64,000 nt of DNA from Spirosoma arboris (GTDB lineage Bacteria; Bacteroidota; Bacteroidia; Cytophagales; Spirosomataceae), in the NCBI RefSeq assembly GCF_009754945.1, contig NZ_WPIN01000002.1:806001-870000 (forward strand), written 5' to 3'. Both the position numbers and the translations under genes were made by a program. The number at the start of each line of letters is the position of its first letter. Positions within the stretch are counted from its first letter, which is position 1. The notes beneath the pieces are model-generated. The model saw only the letters and a list, made by a program, of their open reading frames with translations. It did no database searches and was not told the origin of the DNA. Below are positions 1 through 9,054 of this stretch, piece after piece.

Positions 1-104
1 GTATGTGGGGTTTGCAAAAACTGCTGAACGGCGAACAGCCCAAAACCTCCCATACCCACTACCCCTAGTCCTATTGTGCGATCTTCCGACGCAGTTGTTT
101 TCAT
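1..104 (-). CDS. Gfo/Idh/MocA-family oxidoreductase, N-terminal fragment
   Basis: The window begins inside this gene, so only the first 34 codons are present. Reading the minus strand from the ATG at 104 gives a short polar leader followed by IGLGVVGMGGFGLFAVQQFL. This is a hydrophobic strand, a GxGxxG-type glycine loop and a helix, as expected of a Rossmann nucleotide-binding fold. The spacing is typical of Gfo/Idh/MocA dehydrogenases, which oxidise sugars or inositols with NAD(P). The C-terminal substrate domain lies outside the window, so the assignment rests on the N-terminal fold only. Confidence 0.6.
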   Translation of the reverse strand, partial: MKTTASEDRTIGLGVVGMGGFGLFAVQQFLQTPH

Positions 105-191
105 AGCGTTGTCTGTTGTATTCACAAAAACAACTGCCAGAATGGGTTTATGTTAGGAAAATGAATCTCCTAAATTCAATCAGTGTGTAGC

Positions 192-794
192 TTAATCGAG
201 TGGTCGCGTCCAATAAATCATGGGTTTAGCGGTTTCGATTGTCTCGTTTCGGTCGGGCCAAACGAATTCACTTTGCAGGGTTTCGTCACGCTGGTAACCC
301 CGTTTTGTCCAGAAATTATCAAGTGGTCGATAGTTCGCTGGACGAAGAGGATGCTCGTCGGGACGCTGCACCGCGCAAAAGCAAGTCAATTTGTACTGAC
401 CAAACTGCCGGGCATGCGTTTCGCGCTCTGTAAAGAATTGATGTCCAAGGCCAAGCCCACGATAAGCTGGTAACAAAATACTTTCGCCAAAATAGAAGAC
501 TGTATCAGGATCGTAGCCTGCTTTCAGGAAAGGGGCCTGCACCTCGGCGGTTTCGTTACGTAATGGCAAAGCGGTAGTCGCGCCAACCATCTGTTCACCA
601 TCGTAAACGGCGAACAGGAATGATCGGTCGGCGCGGGCATAGGTTTCCAAATAGATTTTCTCGTACTCAACCGATCCCTCATATAAATAAGGAAAGTCGT
701 AAAAGACAGCGATTCGCAGGGCCGCTAGCTCATCGAAAACCGTTTGGAAAGCTGGCCCTGTTAATCGGCGGAAGATTAGGTTGATATTTTGCAA
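192..794 (-). CDS. GNAT-family N-acetyltransferase
   Basis: A 200-residue protein that probably transfers an acetyl group from acetyl-CoA to an unidentified amine. The acetyl-CoA pyrophosphate loop appears as R112-G-L-G-L-G117 (pattern R/Q-x-x-G-x-G/A), preceded by the strand FGESILL and followed by an amphipathic helix. The N-terminal half has the alternating strands and helices of the fold. The only start available before an in-frame stop is a TTG at 794; there is no ATG until residue 69. It stands alone between minus-strand neighbours. The substrate cannot be inferred. Confidence 0.75.
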   Translation of the reverse strand: MQNINLIFRRLTGPAFQTVFDELAALRIAVFYDFPYLYEGSVEYEKIYLETYARADRSFLFAVYDGEQMVGATTALPLRNETAEVQAPFLKAGYDPDTVFYFGESILLPAYRGLGLGHQFFTERETHARQFGQYKLTCFCAVQRPDEHPLRPANYRPLDNFWTKRGYQRDETLQSEFVWPDRNETIETAKPMIYWTRPLD

Positions 795-854
795 TGGAAG
801 ACGTGAATTACAATTTGGGACGCGAGTAAATCGATTTGAATCCCTTAAATATCT

Positions 855-883
855 ATTAGCCCACAGCTAAGCTATGGGCTAAT
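855..883. terminator. 9-bp hairpin between the NTF2-like and GNAT genes
   Basis: The arms attagccca (855-863) and tgggctaat (875-883) form a perfect 9-bp stem with an 11-nt loop. It sits 22 nt after the stop of the minus-strand NTF2-like gene. No long T-tract follows on the minus strand, so it may be a transcript-end or processing hairpin instead of a strong intrinsic terminator. Confidence 0.4.
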
Positions 884-904
884 ATTTCTTCAAATCAACT
901 GACT

Positions 905-1306
905 TTATCCCAAAACCAGCGACTCCCAGAGCGGTAAATTGTAATACGTTGTAACGCGGGTAATGAGCCCATCGGAAACGTCAAGAAATGAACCGGCAGG
1001 CAGCACATACGTTTGACCAGTGGCGGCAGGCAAATCGCCATCCGTTTTTTTGTATACCCCGTTCACCACGAATTCGCAGGCAGCCCGAGTGCCGGTTGGC
1101 TCCGTCATCACGACAATATCGGTCAGAGTTTCGTCGTAGCAATCGTCCATATGCTGGAGAAACTGACGAAATATATCTTTGCCAATACGTGTAGCTCCCT
1201 GATTACTGTCGTGGCGAACTTCTGGGTGGAGCAGGCTAAGCATAGCTTCCCAATCTTTGCGATTAAAGGCGTCGTAGTAACGTGAAACGGCATCTAGAGC
1301 AGTCAT
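905..1306 (-). CDS. NTF2-like (SnoaL-type) small protein
   Basis: A cone-shaped NTF2/SnoaL-fold protein of 133 residues. The N-terminal helix pattern SRYYDAFNRKDWEAMLSLLH followed by a conserved 'HPEV' turn, and the later strands ending in TRVTTYYNLPLW, match this superfamily of isomerase-like, often ligand-binding proteins. I chose the ATG at 1306 because the longer reading from 1360 begins inside the upstream Nudix gene and adds 18 residues not typical of the family. It lies 46 nt behind the NrtR-like regulator on the same strand, so the two may be cotranscribed. The substrate is unknown. Confidence 0.7.
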   Translation of the reverse strand: MTALDAVSRYYDAFNRKDWEAMLSLLHPEVRHDSNQGATRIGKDIFRQFLQHMDDCYDETLTDIVVMTEPTGTRAACEFVVNGVYKKTDGDLPAATGQTYVLPAGSFLDVSDGLITRVTTYYNLPLWESLVLG

Positions 1307-1352
1307 AAAAAGCGTTTTTGGCAAAGATAAGATGTGGTTAACTAATTGTTCC

Positions 1353-2117
1353 CTACACAAAATTCAAACTCCCATTAATCAGAGCTTTCTGGTAATTCAC
1401 CTCATCAAACTGATACAGGTACGGAGATTTGTGTGCTCCTCCTGTTCGGCGTTCGTCCAATCGAGTCAGAATATTTAATCCCGTTATTTTTTTATGAAAA
1501 TTGCGGGCGTCCAATGATCGATCCAGAACCGCTTCATAGAGTCGCTGTAATTCGGGTATTGTAAATTTTTCGGGCATCAGATTCAGGCCAATAGGTTGCC
1601 AGTTCAACTGAAGCCGAAGTGTTTTCAGCGCCACGTCAATTATATGTCGATGGTCATATAGCAGCGAGGGTAAATCGGCTACATCCCACCAGCAGCATTC
1701 ATCGGACATAAAATCGACCGCAGGGGTTACTTTGGTGTAGTCGACTAAAGCATAATAACCCATTGAGATAGTCCGGTCCGGCCAGTTAACCCCATATTTC
1801 ATTGGCATTTTTAACCGCTGCCACGTATCGTCGGTATCGTACCGAACCGCATCGCCAAATAAATGAAACTGCTGCAGAAATAGTTGATCCAGGCCCGTTC
1901 GTTCACGCAACACCCGTCCGGCCGCCGTATCTACCGACTCAGTCTTATAAATGAATCCACCTGGTAGACTCCACTCATTCGTGTCTTTCCACTTCAGCAG
2001 AAGTACTTTCAGCCTTGTATCGTGAAATCCGAAAATAACGCAATCGAGCGATAGGCCCGATACACACTCTTCGGTTACTCGTTCATAGTAAGCCTTTAAT
2101 TGGTCGATATAAGTCAT
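1353..2117 (-). CDS. NrtR-like Nudix transcriptional regulator
   Basis: A 254-residue protein with an N-terminal Nudix fold and a C-terminal winged helix, the arrangement of NrtR/AraR-type regulators that bind ADP-ribose or sugar effectors. The Nudix box reads GGFIYKTESVDTAAGRVLRE followed by RTGL. Against the catalytic consensus G-x5-E-x7-R-E-U-x-E-E-x-G-U, the Glu after Arg is Val and the second of the paired Glu is Arg. Hydrolase activity is therefore probably lost. The C-terminal part (about residues 160-254: EKFTIPELQRLYEAVLD, then NFHKKI) looks like the DNA-binding winged helix. The start is the ATG at 2117. It is divergent from the esterase gene at 2231, a plausible target, but no operator could be identified. 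Confidence 0.78.
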   Translation of the reverse strand: MTYIDQLKAYYERVTEECVSGLSLDCVIFGFHDTRLKVLLLKWKDTNEWSLPGGFIYKTESVDTAAGRVLRERTGLDQLFLQQFHLFGDAVRYDTDDTWQRLKMPMKYGVNWPDRTISMGYYALVDYTKVTPAVDFMSDECCWWDVADLPSLLYDHRHIIDVALKTLRLQLNWQPIGLNLMPEKFTIPELQRLYEAVLDRSLDARNFHKKITGLNILTRLDERRTGGAHKSPYLYQFDEVNYQKALINGSLNFV

Positions 2118-2230
2118 GAGCAAATTAAAAAATTCTTTTCGCCGTTTTATCGTTGATTGCAACGAATCGTCATTGTGTATAATTTACGGTTTCATTGCGA
2201 ATATATCTTCCTTTCCTAAATCTTATTCCT

Positions 2231-3916
2231 ATGCGTCTCACTCGACTACTCGTAGCAGCTTGCCTGTTACTGGCCATCCGACTGGTTGGTCAGGCACAAA
2301 AACTTGCTCCCGGACCTCAGGTACTAACGTTTTTCTCCGACGTTGATGATACCGAGCAGCCTTATGGCTTGTATCTACCCAAAAACTACAATCCCAAGAA
2401 AAAATACCCACTGGTGGTTATGTTACACGGCGCAGGCTCTAACCATCGGTTGGAGCTACGACGGGTGTTTGGCAAGAGTAATGCGAATGGCGAAACCGAC
2501 ATTGAGGCAAGCCGCTATTTTCCAGAATGGGCCGATGTAAATTATATTGTTGCCTCTCCTTTTGCACGAGGAACTGCTGGTTATCAGGGTATCCCAGAAA
2601 AAGATGTGTACGACGTATTAGCGGATGTAAAAAAACGCTTCAATATTGATGAAGACCGGACGTATCTAACCGGCCTGTCGATGGGCGGTGGCGGCACGCT
2701 CTGGATTGGCCTGAGTCGCCCTGATATTTGGGCTGCCATTGCTCCTGTTTGCCCTGCTCCACCTAAAGGCACGGATGAGTTAGCTGCCAATGCGACAAAT
2801 TTCCCCGTTCATTTATTTCAGGGAGATGCCGACCCGGCGGTGAAACCCGAAGGCACACGACAATGGGTCAAGAAGTTTCAGGATTTGGGGGTCAACGTCA
2901 CGTATAAAGAATATCCGGGCGTTAAACACGACAGTTGGGTTCAGGCTTACGAAAATGAGTTTATCTTCGGTTGGTTCGATCAGTTCAAACGCAATCGCTT
3001 CCCCGAACGCGTACGGTTTTCAACCAAACAGTATAAATACACCAACGCCTATTGGGTTCAGGTAGATCAGTTAACACCCGGTACGTTGGCAAGTGTAGAT
3101 GCCAAATTCTCCGGCTCAAATCATATCGATGTCACCACGACCAATGTAGGTGCCTTGACACTCAAACTAACCGGCCACCCAAATTTTAAAGTAAAAAAAC
3201 CTGTCGATGTCGTCATTGATGGAAAAACGATTAGCACACAGGCAAGCGACAACCTTACATTAGTTAAGCGCGATGGTGGCTGGGAAGCAGCAACCGCCTA
3301 TCAACCAACAGCCAAGCGAGCTGGTGCTGAAGGACCACTCAGTGAAGCGTTTGCCAGCAGACATTTGTATGTATACGGAACAGCCGATAATCCATCGGCC
3401 GATGAATTAAAAGCCCGCCAGGAAATGGCAACTCAGGCTGCCAACTGGGCCAATTACAGAGGAGAATTTCTTGGACGTATTATGGTATTCCCCCACGTTG
3501 TAGCCGATAAAGATGTTCGACCCAGCGATATAGAAAGCGCGAATTTGATCCTGTTCGGCACGAAGGAAACAAATTCGCTCGTTAATCAATACAGCAATCG
3601 ACTCCCGATCCAATTATCGGCGACCTCGGCAAAAGAGTATGGCTTGTTCTACGTTTTCCCGATGAATAACCACTACGTTGCCGTTAGTTCTGGCCTTCCC
3701 TGGTGGTCTGGCGTGCAAAGTGCAAACTATTTTACCAACCGAATTTTTGACTCGATGTCGAGTTTCAACGACTTTGTTTTGTTCAAAGAGTCCAGCAAAA
3801 CACCCGTCGTCACAGGTTATTTCGACCAGTCGTGGCACGTAGCTGATGCAGATGCCAAAACAATGGCAGCTACGGGCGCGGTAGTAATTCCAGAAGCCAG
3901 CACAGCAACCCGCTGA
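2231..3916 (+). CDS. secreted alpha/beta-hydrolase esterase (S9/PHB-depolymerase-like)
   Basis: A 561-residue exported hydrolase. Residues 1-22 form a signal peptide ending at GQAQ. The oxyanion region is LVVMLHGAGSN (about 61-71). The nucleophile elbow is G148-L-S150-M-G. The acid is probably D201 in GDADP and the base H233 in GVKHDSW, giving a complete Ser-Asp-His triad. After about residue 260 comes a long region of mostly beta character with no recognised fold. It probably hydrolyses an ester or peptide of extracellular polymer origin; the substrate is not determinable. The ATG at 2231 places the signal peptide at the N-terminus, whereas a TTG further upstream does not. The Nudix regulator is divergent. 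Confidence 0.75.
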   Translation: MRLTRLLVAACLLLAIRLVGQAQKLAPGPQVLTFFSDVDDTEQPYGLYLPKNYNPKKKYPLVVMLHGAGSNHRLELRRVFGKSNANGETDIEASRYFPEWADVNYIVASPFARGTAGYQGIPEKDVYDVLADVKKRFNIDEDRTYLTGLSMGGGGTLWIGLSRPDIWAAIAPVCPAPPKGTDELAANATNFPVHLFQGDADPAVKPEGTRQWVKKFQDLGVNVTYKEYPGVKHDSWVQAYENEFIFGWFDQFKRNRFPERVRFSTKQYKYTNAYWVQVDQLTPGTLASVDAKFSGSNHIDVTTTNVGALTLKLTGHPNFKVKKPVDVVIDGKTISTQASDNLTLVKRDGGWEAATAYQPTAKRAGAEGPLSEAFASRHLYVYGTADNPSADELKARQEMATQAANWANYRGEFLGRIMVFPHVVADKDVRPSDIESANLILFGTKETNSLVNQYSNRLPIQLSATSAKEYGLFYVFPMNNHYVAVSSGLPWWSGVQSANYFTNRIFDSMSSFNDFVLFKESSKTPVVTGYFDQSWHVADADAKTMAATGAVVIPEASTATR

Positions 3917-3925
3917 TTACTAGAA

Positions 3926-3951
3926 TTGGTTTACTAAAAATCGTATCTTTC
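3926..3951 (+). promoter_or_regulatory. possible promoter of the molybdenum hydroxylase operon
   Basis: TATCTTTC at 3944-3951 matches the Bacteroidota -7 element TAnnTTTG except for the last base, and TTG at 3926-3928 could be the -33 element. The spacer of 15 nt is short. It lies 27 nt before the first gene of the operon. Confidence 0.3.
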
Positions 3952-3978
3952 CTGTTCAATCCCTATCCGTAATTGGCT

Positions 3979-4485
3979 ATGTCATTACTAAAATTGACAA
4001 TTAACAATCAGGCACATACGGTCGATGTTGACCCTGAAATGCCACTCTTATGGGCGATCCGTGATGTGGTTGGCCTCACTGGCACCAAGTTTGGCTGTGG
4101 TATTGCTCAATGCGGAGCCTGCACGGTGCACTTAGATGGTAATCCTACCCGCTCCTGTAGCGTGCCTGTGTCGGCAGTAGTTGGTCAGAAAATAACCACG
4201 ATCGAAGGACTTTCTAAAAACGCTGACCATCCCGTGCAAAAAGCCTGGATTGAACATCAGGTGCCGCAATGCGGCTATTGCCAGTCGGGGCAAATCATGT
4301 CGGCGGTAGCGTTGCTGAAGCAGACGCCAAAACCAACCGATGACGATATTGATATCGCCATGCAGGGTAATATCTGCCGATGTGGTACGTATGGTCGGAT
4401 TCGACAGGCGATTCATACCGCTTCTGCCGAAATGCAATCAGCCCCCAAAATGCCAAAATCCACACCTAAAATCGGGAAGCGATGA
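3979..4485 (+). CDS. (2Fe-2S) subunit of a molybdenum hydroxylase (IorA/CoxS-like)
   Basis: The small electron-transfer subunit (168 residues) of a xanthine dehydrogenase-family enzyme. A plant-ferredoxin-type cluster is bound by C40, C45, C48 and C60 ([14 protein letters not shown] then RSC). An alpha-helical second cluster is bound by C98, C101, C133 and C135 (QCGYCQSGQ then [10 protein letters not shown]). The presence of both cluster motifs and the short length match the IorA type. It overlaps the next gene by 4 nt (ATGA), indicating translational coupling with the molybdopterin subunit. The ATG at 3979 is preferred over a TTG two codons earlier. Confidence 0.93.
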   Translation: MSLLKLTINNQAHTVDVDPEMPLLWAIRDVVGLTGTKFGCGIAQCGACTVHLDGNPTRSCSVPVSAVVGQKITTIEGLSKNADHPVQKAWIEHQVPQCGYCQSGQIMSAVALLKQTPKPTDDDIDIAMQGNICRCGTYGRIRQAIHTASAEMQSAPKMPKSTPKIGKR

Positions 4486-6671
4486 GCCAGAAACCTACTA
4501 GCAGCGACACAAATACATCCCGTCGGGCTTTCCTGAAAGCGGCTGGCCTGACCGGAGCAGCATTTGCCCTGGGGCTTCCTTCTGTCGAAGGCATAGCCAG
4601 CCCTGTACTGAATTTAAGTGCCTTACCTGAGTCTGTTGAGCTTACGCCTTATATTATTATCGAAAAAACGGGGCGGATTACATTGATGAACCCCCGACCC
4701 GAAATTGGTCAGGGAACGTATCAATCTGTTCCGGCGATGATTGCCGAAGAACTCGAAGTAGCCTTAGACAAGGTCGTTATACGCCAAACCGGGGGTGAAA
4801 GCAAGTTTGGGGGTATGTGGTCGCAGGCCGTGGGGGGTAGTGGCTCTATTCGGGGTGGTTACACGCAGATGCGCAAAGTTGGGGCATCGGCTCGTGAGAT
4901 GCTTATCAAAGCAGCCAGTGACCAGTGGAGCGTACCTGTTGACGAGTGCTTTGCCGAGAATGCGACCGTCATTCACAAGCCAACGGGCAAAAAACTTACC
5001 TATGGTCAACTAGCCGAACCAGCCGCAAAACTCCCGGTTCCGAAAGAGCCAAAGCTGAAAGACCCAAAACAGTTTACGATGCTGGGCAAGTCGATGCCCC
5101 GGCCCGACGTACCACTGAAAGTAGCCGGGAAAGCCACATTTGGTATGGATGCCAAAGTGGCCGCTATGGTCTATGCTTCCATTGAGCGTTGCCCGGTATT
5201 AGGCAGTAAACTGGCGAGTTTCGATGCCAGTAAAGCGCTCAAAGTGAAAGGTGTTCAGAAGGCCGTAAAGGTTGAGCGCGTAGTTGGTAAAAATCGCTAT
5301 GAAGGTGTAGCCATTATCGCCGATACGTACTGGGCTGCTTTGCAAGGTCGAAAAGCACTCAACGTAAAATGGGATCATCAGGGACATGATACTTTCCAAT
5401 CGGCTGATTTCGAAAAAAATCTCCGTGAGCTAGCCAAAACCGATGGTGTTGTTGGCCATAATGCAGGCGATTTCGACAAAACGTTTGCCGACGCTCCCAC
5501 TAAACTTGATGCGTTATACGAAACGCCCATGGTGAGTCACTCTCCTATGGAGCCCATGAATGCGCTGGCCCATTATCAGCCCGGAGACAAAATCGAATTG
5601 TGGGTATCATCGCAAGGGGGCGATCTGGTTAGAGACGAAGTCTCAAAAGTGCTGAAAGTTCCAGCCGACAATATCACGGTGCACGTTCTGTTCAATGGTG
5701 GAGGATTTGGTCGTCGGCTTACGCAGGATTTCGCCACCGAAGCGGCTCTGCTTTCTAAAGCGGTTGGCAAGCCCGTAAAAGTCGTTTGGACGCGGGAAGA
5801 CGATACCCAACTAGGGCCATTTCGTCCTATGACTTACTCAGCGATGCGTGGGGCATTGTCTGCCGATGGAAAAGCCATAGCGTTTCAGCACAAAGTCATC
5901 TCGCCATCAATCGACGCGACGATGAACGAGAAATACGACAAGACGAAGCCTGATGGCACTATGCTCGAAGCCACCAATGAGCAGAAATATGAGATCCCAA
6001 ATCTGAATACTCGCTACGTTCATGCCGAAACGCACATTCCGCTAACCTACTGGCGCTCAGTAACGAGTCCGACATTAGCGTTTGCCCATGAGTGTTTCCT
6101 CGACGAAATGGCTCATAAAGCCGGGCAAGACCCGTTAGCTTTTCGACTGTCGATGCTTACGAAAGAATCTGATGCCAAACGAGTGCTAACGAAGCTCAAA
6201 GAAGTCTCGAATTGGGATAAGGCATTGCCCGCCGGTAAAGGTCGTGGAGTGGCTCAATGGGAGTTTTTCGCGGGTTTGGCTGGTCAGGTTGTCGAAGTAT
6301 CGAAAAACAAGGCTGGGGGCGTCACGGTTGATAAGGTTTATTGCGTAATTGATCTGGGCACGGTGGTGAATCCCGATACGGTAAAAGCACAGGTCGAAGG
6401 TGCAATTGCAATGGCACTCACAGCTGCGACTAAAGACAGTATTACATTCGAAAATGGACGTGCCGTGCAAAAAAATTTCGATGCCAACCGGATGTTACGT
6501 ATTAACGAAATGCCCCCTATTGAGGTGCATATTTTGGCTGAAGGTGGTCCGACGATCAAAGGCGTCGGGGAACCGGGGTTACCACCGTTAGCGCCTGCTT
6601 TGGCCAATGCTGTTTTTGCCGCCACCGGCAAGCGTGTCCGCCGATTGCCATTTGATTTAGAGAAGGTATAA
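4482..6671 (+). CDS. molybdopterin-binding subunit of aldehyde/isoquinoline oxidoreductase (IorB-like)
   Basis: The large catalytic subunit, 729 residues, which hydroxylates a carbonyl or N-heterocyclic substrate using molybdenum-cytosine dinucleotide cofactor. A twin-arginine signal (S13-R14-R15-A-F-L-K) followed by a hydrophobic Ala/Gly/Leu stretch indicates export of the folded enzyme, with the Fe-S subunit probably carried along. The cofactor loop NGGGFGRRL is present. Near the C-terminus, [17 protein letters not shown] contains the Glu of the active-site GEPxxPP signature. As in IorB there is no separate FAD subunit, so electrons probably pass to a cytochrome or quinone. The physiological substrate cannot be read from sequence. 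Confidence 0.92.
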   Translation: MSQKPTSSDTNTSRRAFLKAAGLTGAAFALGLPSVEGIASPVLNLSALPESVELTPYIIIEKTGRITLMNPRPEIGQGTYQSVPAMIAEELEVALDKVVIRQTGGESKFGGMWSQAVGGSGSIRGGYTQMRKVGASAREMLIKAASDQWSVPVDECFAENATVIHKPTGKKLTYGQLAEPAAKLPVPKEPKLKDPKQFTMLGKSMPRPDVPLKVAGKATFGMDAKVAAMVYASIERCPVLGSKLASFDASKALKVKGVQKAVKVERVVGKNRYEGVAIIADTYWAALQGRKALNVKWDHQGHDTFQSADFEKNLRELAKTDGVVGHNAGDFDKTFADAPTKLDALYETPMVSHSPMEPMNALAHYQPGDKIELWVSSQGGDLVRDEVSKVLKVPADNITVHVLFNGGGFGRRLTQDFATEAALLSKAVGKPVKVVWTREDDTQLGPFRPMTYSAMRGALSADGKAIAFQHKVISPSIDATMNEKYDKTKPDGTMLEATNEQKYEIPNLNTRYVHAETHIPLTYWRSVTSPTLAFAHECFLDEMAHKAGQDPLAFRLSMLTKESDAKRVLTKLKEVSNWDKALPAGKGRGVAQWEFFAGLAGQVVEVSKNKAGGVTVDKVYCVIDLGTVVNPDTVKAQVEGAIAMALTAATKDSITFENGRAVQKNFDANRMLRINEMPPIEVHILAEGGPTIKGVGEPGLPPLAPALANAVFAATGKRVRRLPFDLEKV

Positions 6672-6675
6672 AATT

Positions 6676-6748
6676 GGTTCAGGTTCCAGGCTCCAGATTT
6701 ATTGATCTACTTAAATCTGGAGCATGGAACCTGAAAACCTGGAACCAA
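6676..6748. repeat. imperfect inverted repeat of 'ttccagg' words filling the iorB-xdhC gap
   Basis: The 5' arm at 6676-6700 pairs with 6713-6735 with a single internal mismatch over about 22 positions, around a 12-nt loop; an extra aacctggaacc follows. The element occupies nearly the whole space between the stop at 6671 and the ATG at 6754. A related aacctg/ttccag palindrome lies at 57900-57964. Confidence 0.75.
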
Positions 6749-6753
6749 TACCG

Positions 6754-7932
6754 ATGAAAGAAATAAGCCGTATCGTTGAGGTTTTTGAGCAGGTCGATTT
6801 CAGCCAGCGGAAAGCGGCTTTAGCAACGGTCGTATGGGTCGAAGGTTCGTCTTATCGGCGACCCGGTGCCCGTATGCTCATTACCGACGATGGGCGCTGG
6901 GAAGGCGCAATCAGTGGCGGCTGTCTGGAAGGCGACGCCCTGCGAAAAGCGCGGCAGGTGATGCTCGATGGACAACCCATTGTGGTCACTTACGATACGA
7001 TGGATGATGGAGCCAATAGCTTTGGGGTCGGCCTTGGTTGCAACGGCATTATTGACGTACTGATCGAACCGATTGAAGCAGGCAGTCCACAAAATCCGAT
7101 TACGTTATTAAAAGAGTTCACCCAGAAGCGCGACGTTCGGGCGCTGGCTACGGTTCTGAAAAGTGATGACTTGACAGGCTTAGTGCCTGGCAATCGGTTC
7201 ATGCTCACGGAGGAAACAACTGAATCGATACCTGACTGGCTATATGATGACATGCAACGGGTGTTCAGTACAGGCAAGCCATTGACGCGCTCCTACTCTG
7301 TTTTGTCGGGTAATGCCGAGCTATTCATTGAGCGAATTGATCCGGGCATTGAGTTGGTCATCTTTGGTGCTGGTTACGATGTAATTCCCGTAGCCAAACT
7401 AGCCCGCGAACTTGGCTGGCAGGTAACCGTCACCGATGATTGCATAGCCCACCTGTCGCCCAAACGATTCCCAGCCGCTACCTGTGTCCTGTATGCTGAT
7501 CGACAAGCGGTTATCGACCAACTTACCATTACCAATCGCACAGCCACCGTACTCATGTCGCACAATTTTAACTACGACAAGGCTGTACTGGAAAAGCTCC
7601 TCGCTACCGATGTGCCTTATATTGGCATATTAGGCCCACGAAAACGATTCGACAAGATGCAGGCCGAATTTGTGAAAGACGGACTAGTCTTCAGTAAATC
7701 ATCTCTAAATCGAGTTCACGCGCCTATTGGTCTGGATTTAGGAGCCGAAACACCCGATGAAATCGCATTGGCGATTATGGCCGAAATCAAAGCGTTTTTC
7801 ACGAAAGGAGCAGCAGGTTTCCTGAAGAATAAATCTGGCCCTATTCACGAAAGGCTGTCGGGCAATTCATTGAATCATGGTCGTCAGACGATGGTTGATT
7901 CCGATCCCATGAGCCTCGATACAGCCGTTTAA
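6754..7932 (+). CDS. XdhC/CoxI-family molybdenum cofactor maturation protein
   Basis: XdhC-type proteins bind molybdenum cofactor and help its sulfuration and insertion into xanthine dehydrogenase-family enzymes. The N-terminal XdhC domain shows VEGSSYRRPGARMLI and SGGCLEGD (Cys expected to face the cofactor). The C-terminal half has a Rossmann loop IFGAGYDVIPVAKLA and GILGPRKR, as in the family. The ATG at 6754 (MKEISRIVEVFEQ) is chosen because the earlier ATG at 6724 lies inside the inverted repeat. It follows the hydroxylase subunits and precedes the cytidylyltransferase by 2 nt, so it is a dedicated chaperone for the neighbouring enzyme. Confidence 0.9.
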   Translation: MKEISRIVEVFEQVDFSQRKAALATVVWVEGSSYRRPGARMLITDDGRWEGAISGGCLEGDALRKARQVMLDGQPIVVTYDTMDDGANSFGVGLGCNGIIDVLIEPIEAGSPQNPITLLKEFTQKRDVRALATVLKSDDLTGLVPGNRFMLTEETTESIPDWLYDDMQRVFSTGKPLTRSYSVLSGNAELFIERIDPGIELVIFGAGYDVIPVAKLARELGWQVTVTDDCIAHLSPKRFPAATCVLYADRQAVIDQLTITNRTATVLMSHNFNYDKAVLEKLLATDVPYIGILGPRKRFDKMQAEFVKDGLVFSKSSLNRVHAPIGLDLGAETPDEIALAIMAEIKAFFTKGAAGFLKNKSGPIHERLSGNSLNHGRQTMVDSDPMSLDTAV

Positions 7933-7934
7933 GC

Positions 7935-8555
7935 ATGCACATTGTCACAATTATCCTGGCCGCTGGGGCGTCTACCCGATTAGGTGGCAAACCCAAGCAA
8001 CTGCTTACAGACAATGGTACAACACTTGTTCGGCAAATTGCCGATGCGGCTTTATCGCTACAGGCTGGCCCAGTGATTGTTGTTTTAGGGGCAAATCAGG
8101 AGAAGATTCAGCCCGAGCTTTTTAATTTACCTGTTTGTATTGCGCTGAACCCCAGTTGGCAAGAAGGCATAGCTTCCTCGCTACGAGTCGGCGTGAATAC
8201 GCTAGCAGATATAGCGGTCGATTTCTTTTTGGTTGTTCTGACCGATCAACCTTACGTGACAGCCAGTTTGCTCCGGCAATTAATTACCCGTCAGCAGCAG
8301 ACAGGCCGGGGAATCGTTGCCTGCCGCTACGGAGAAGCTGATCACCTGGGCGTTCCGGCTTTGTTTGACATACGTTATGGTCCCGAGTTTATGAACCTAT
8401 CAGGCGACATGGGTGCCCGTAAACTTATTAAACAGTATGCTGGCGATTGTGCTGAAATTCCATTCCCATTAGCTGCCATTGATTTAGATACAGTTCAGGA
8501 TGTAGAAGCATGGCGTTCTGGTAGCTCGGTGCGGGGAGCACGAAGCACGGAATAA
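7935..8555 (+). CDS. mocA: MocA-like molybdenum cofactor cytidylyltransferase
   Basis: A nucleotidyltransferase of 206 residues with the signature LAAGASTRLGGKPKQLL at the N-terminus, the CTP/GTP-binding loop of MobA/MocA proteins. The acceptor-side motif LTDQPYV is also present. In this operon it most likely adds CMP to molybdopterin to form the dinucleotide cofactor used by the hydroxylase. It starts 2 nt after the XdhC stop. The last residues (about GSSVRGARSTE) are encoded by G-rich sequence that looks like the 5' arm of an intergenic repeat, so the C-terminal tail may be recently acquired and non-functional. Confidence 0.85.
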   Translation: MHIVTIILAAGASTRLGGKPKQLLTDNGTTLVRQIADAALSLQAGPVIVVLGANQEKIQPELFNLPVCIALNPSWQEGIASSLRVGVNTLADIAVDFFLVVLTDQPYVTASLLRQLITRQQQTGRGIVACRYGEADHLGVPALFDIRYGPEFMNLSGDMGARKLIKQYAGDCAEIPFPLAAIDLDTVQDVEAWRSGSSVRGARSTE

Positions 8556-8601
8556 ACTGAGATACAACGAGCTTTTTTCCCTGCACCAAGCTCCCTGCTC
8601 C

Positions 8602-8632
8602 TTGCCCCTTGCCAACACCCTTCGTACCTTTG
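8602..8632 (+). promoter_or_regulatory. promoter of ruvX (TTG-N20-TACCTTTG)
   Basis: TTG at 8602-8604 and TACCTTTG at 8625-8632 fit the Bacteroidota -33/-7 pattern with a 20-nt spacer. The start codon is at 8641, so the transcript would have a very short or no leader. The -33 element lies in the pyrimidine-rich repeat arm downstream of mocA. Confidence 0.6.
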
Positions 8633-8640
8633 CCTCTACA

Positions 8641-9054
8641 ATGGCACGACTTCTGGCAATCGATTATGGCATGAAACGTACGGGTATCGCCGTTACGGAT
8701 TCTTTACAACTCATTGCGTCGGCACTGGAAACAGTTTCCTCGCACGAAGTATTAAAGTTTCTGAAAGCCTATGTCGCTCGGGAGCCAGTCGAAGCTTTTA
8801 TTGTTGGCCTTCCGAAAGGATTGGATGGTCTGGACACCGATAACACGCCCAGAGTCAGGAAGTTCGTGACGCATTTGCAGAACGCTTTGCCCGACATTCC
8901 GGTTTATTGGCATGACGAACGGTTTACGTCCGTTATGGCCTTACAAGCCATGATTGCGGGCGGAAGCACTAAAAAGGATCGACGCGTGAAAGGTAATATC
9001 GATAAAGTAAGCGCGGCTATTATTCTTCAGTCATATATGGAAAGCAAAAAGTAG
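8641..9054 (+). CDS. ruvX: RuvX/YqgF Holliday junction resolvase-like nuclease
   Basis: An RNase H-fold protein of 137 residues implicated in pre-16S rRNA end processing and proposed as a Holliday junction resolvase. The first strand carries the metal-binding Asp in LLAIDYGMKRTGIAV (D8). The central VGLPKGLDG and the WHDERFTS segment with its conserved Glu are family hallmarks, and the C-terminal DKVSAAIILQSYM supplies the last acidic residue. The length is normal. The ATG at 8641 follows an evident promoter; the TTG upstream would add sequence from the repeat. def follows after an inverted repeat. Confidence 0.92.
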   Translation: MARLLAIDYGMKRTGIAVTDSLQLIASALETVSSHEVLKFLKAYVAREPVEAFIVGLPKGLDGLDTDNTPRVRKFVTHLQNALPDIPVYWHDERFTSVMALQAMIAGGSTKKDRRVKGNIDKVSAAIILQSYMESKK

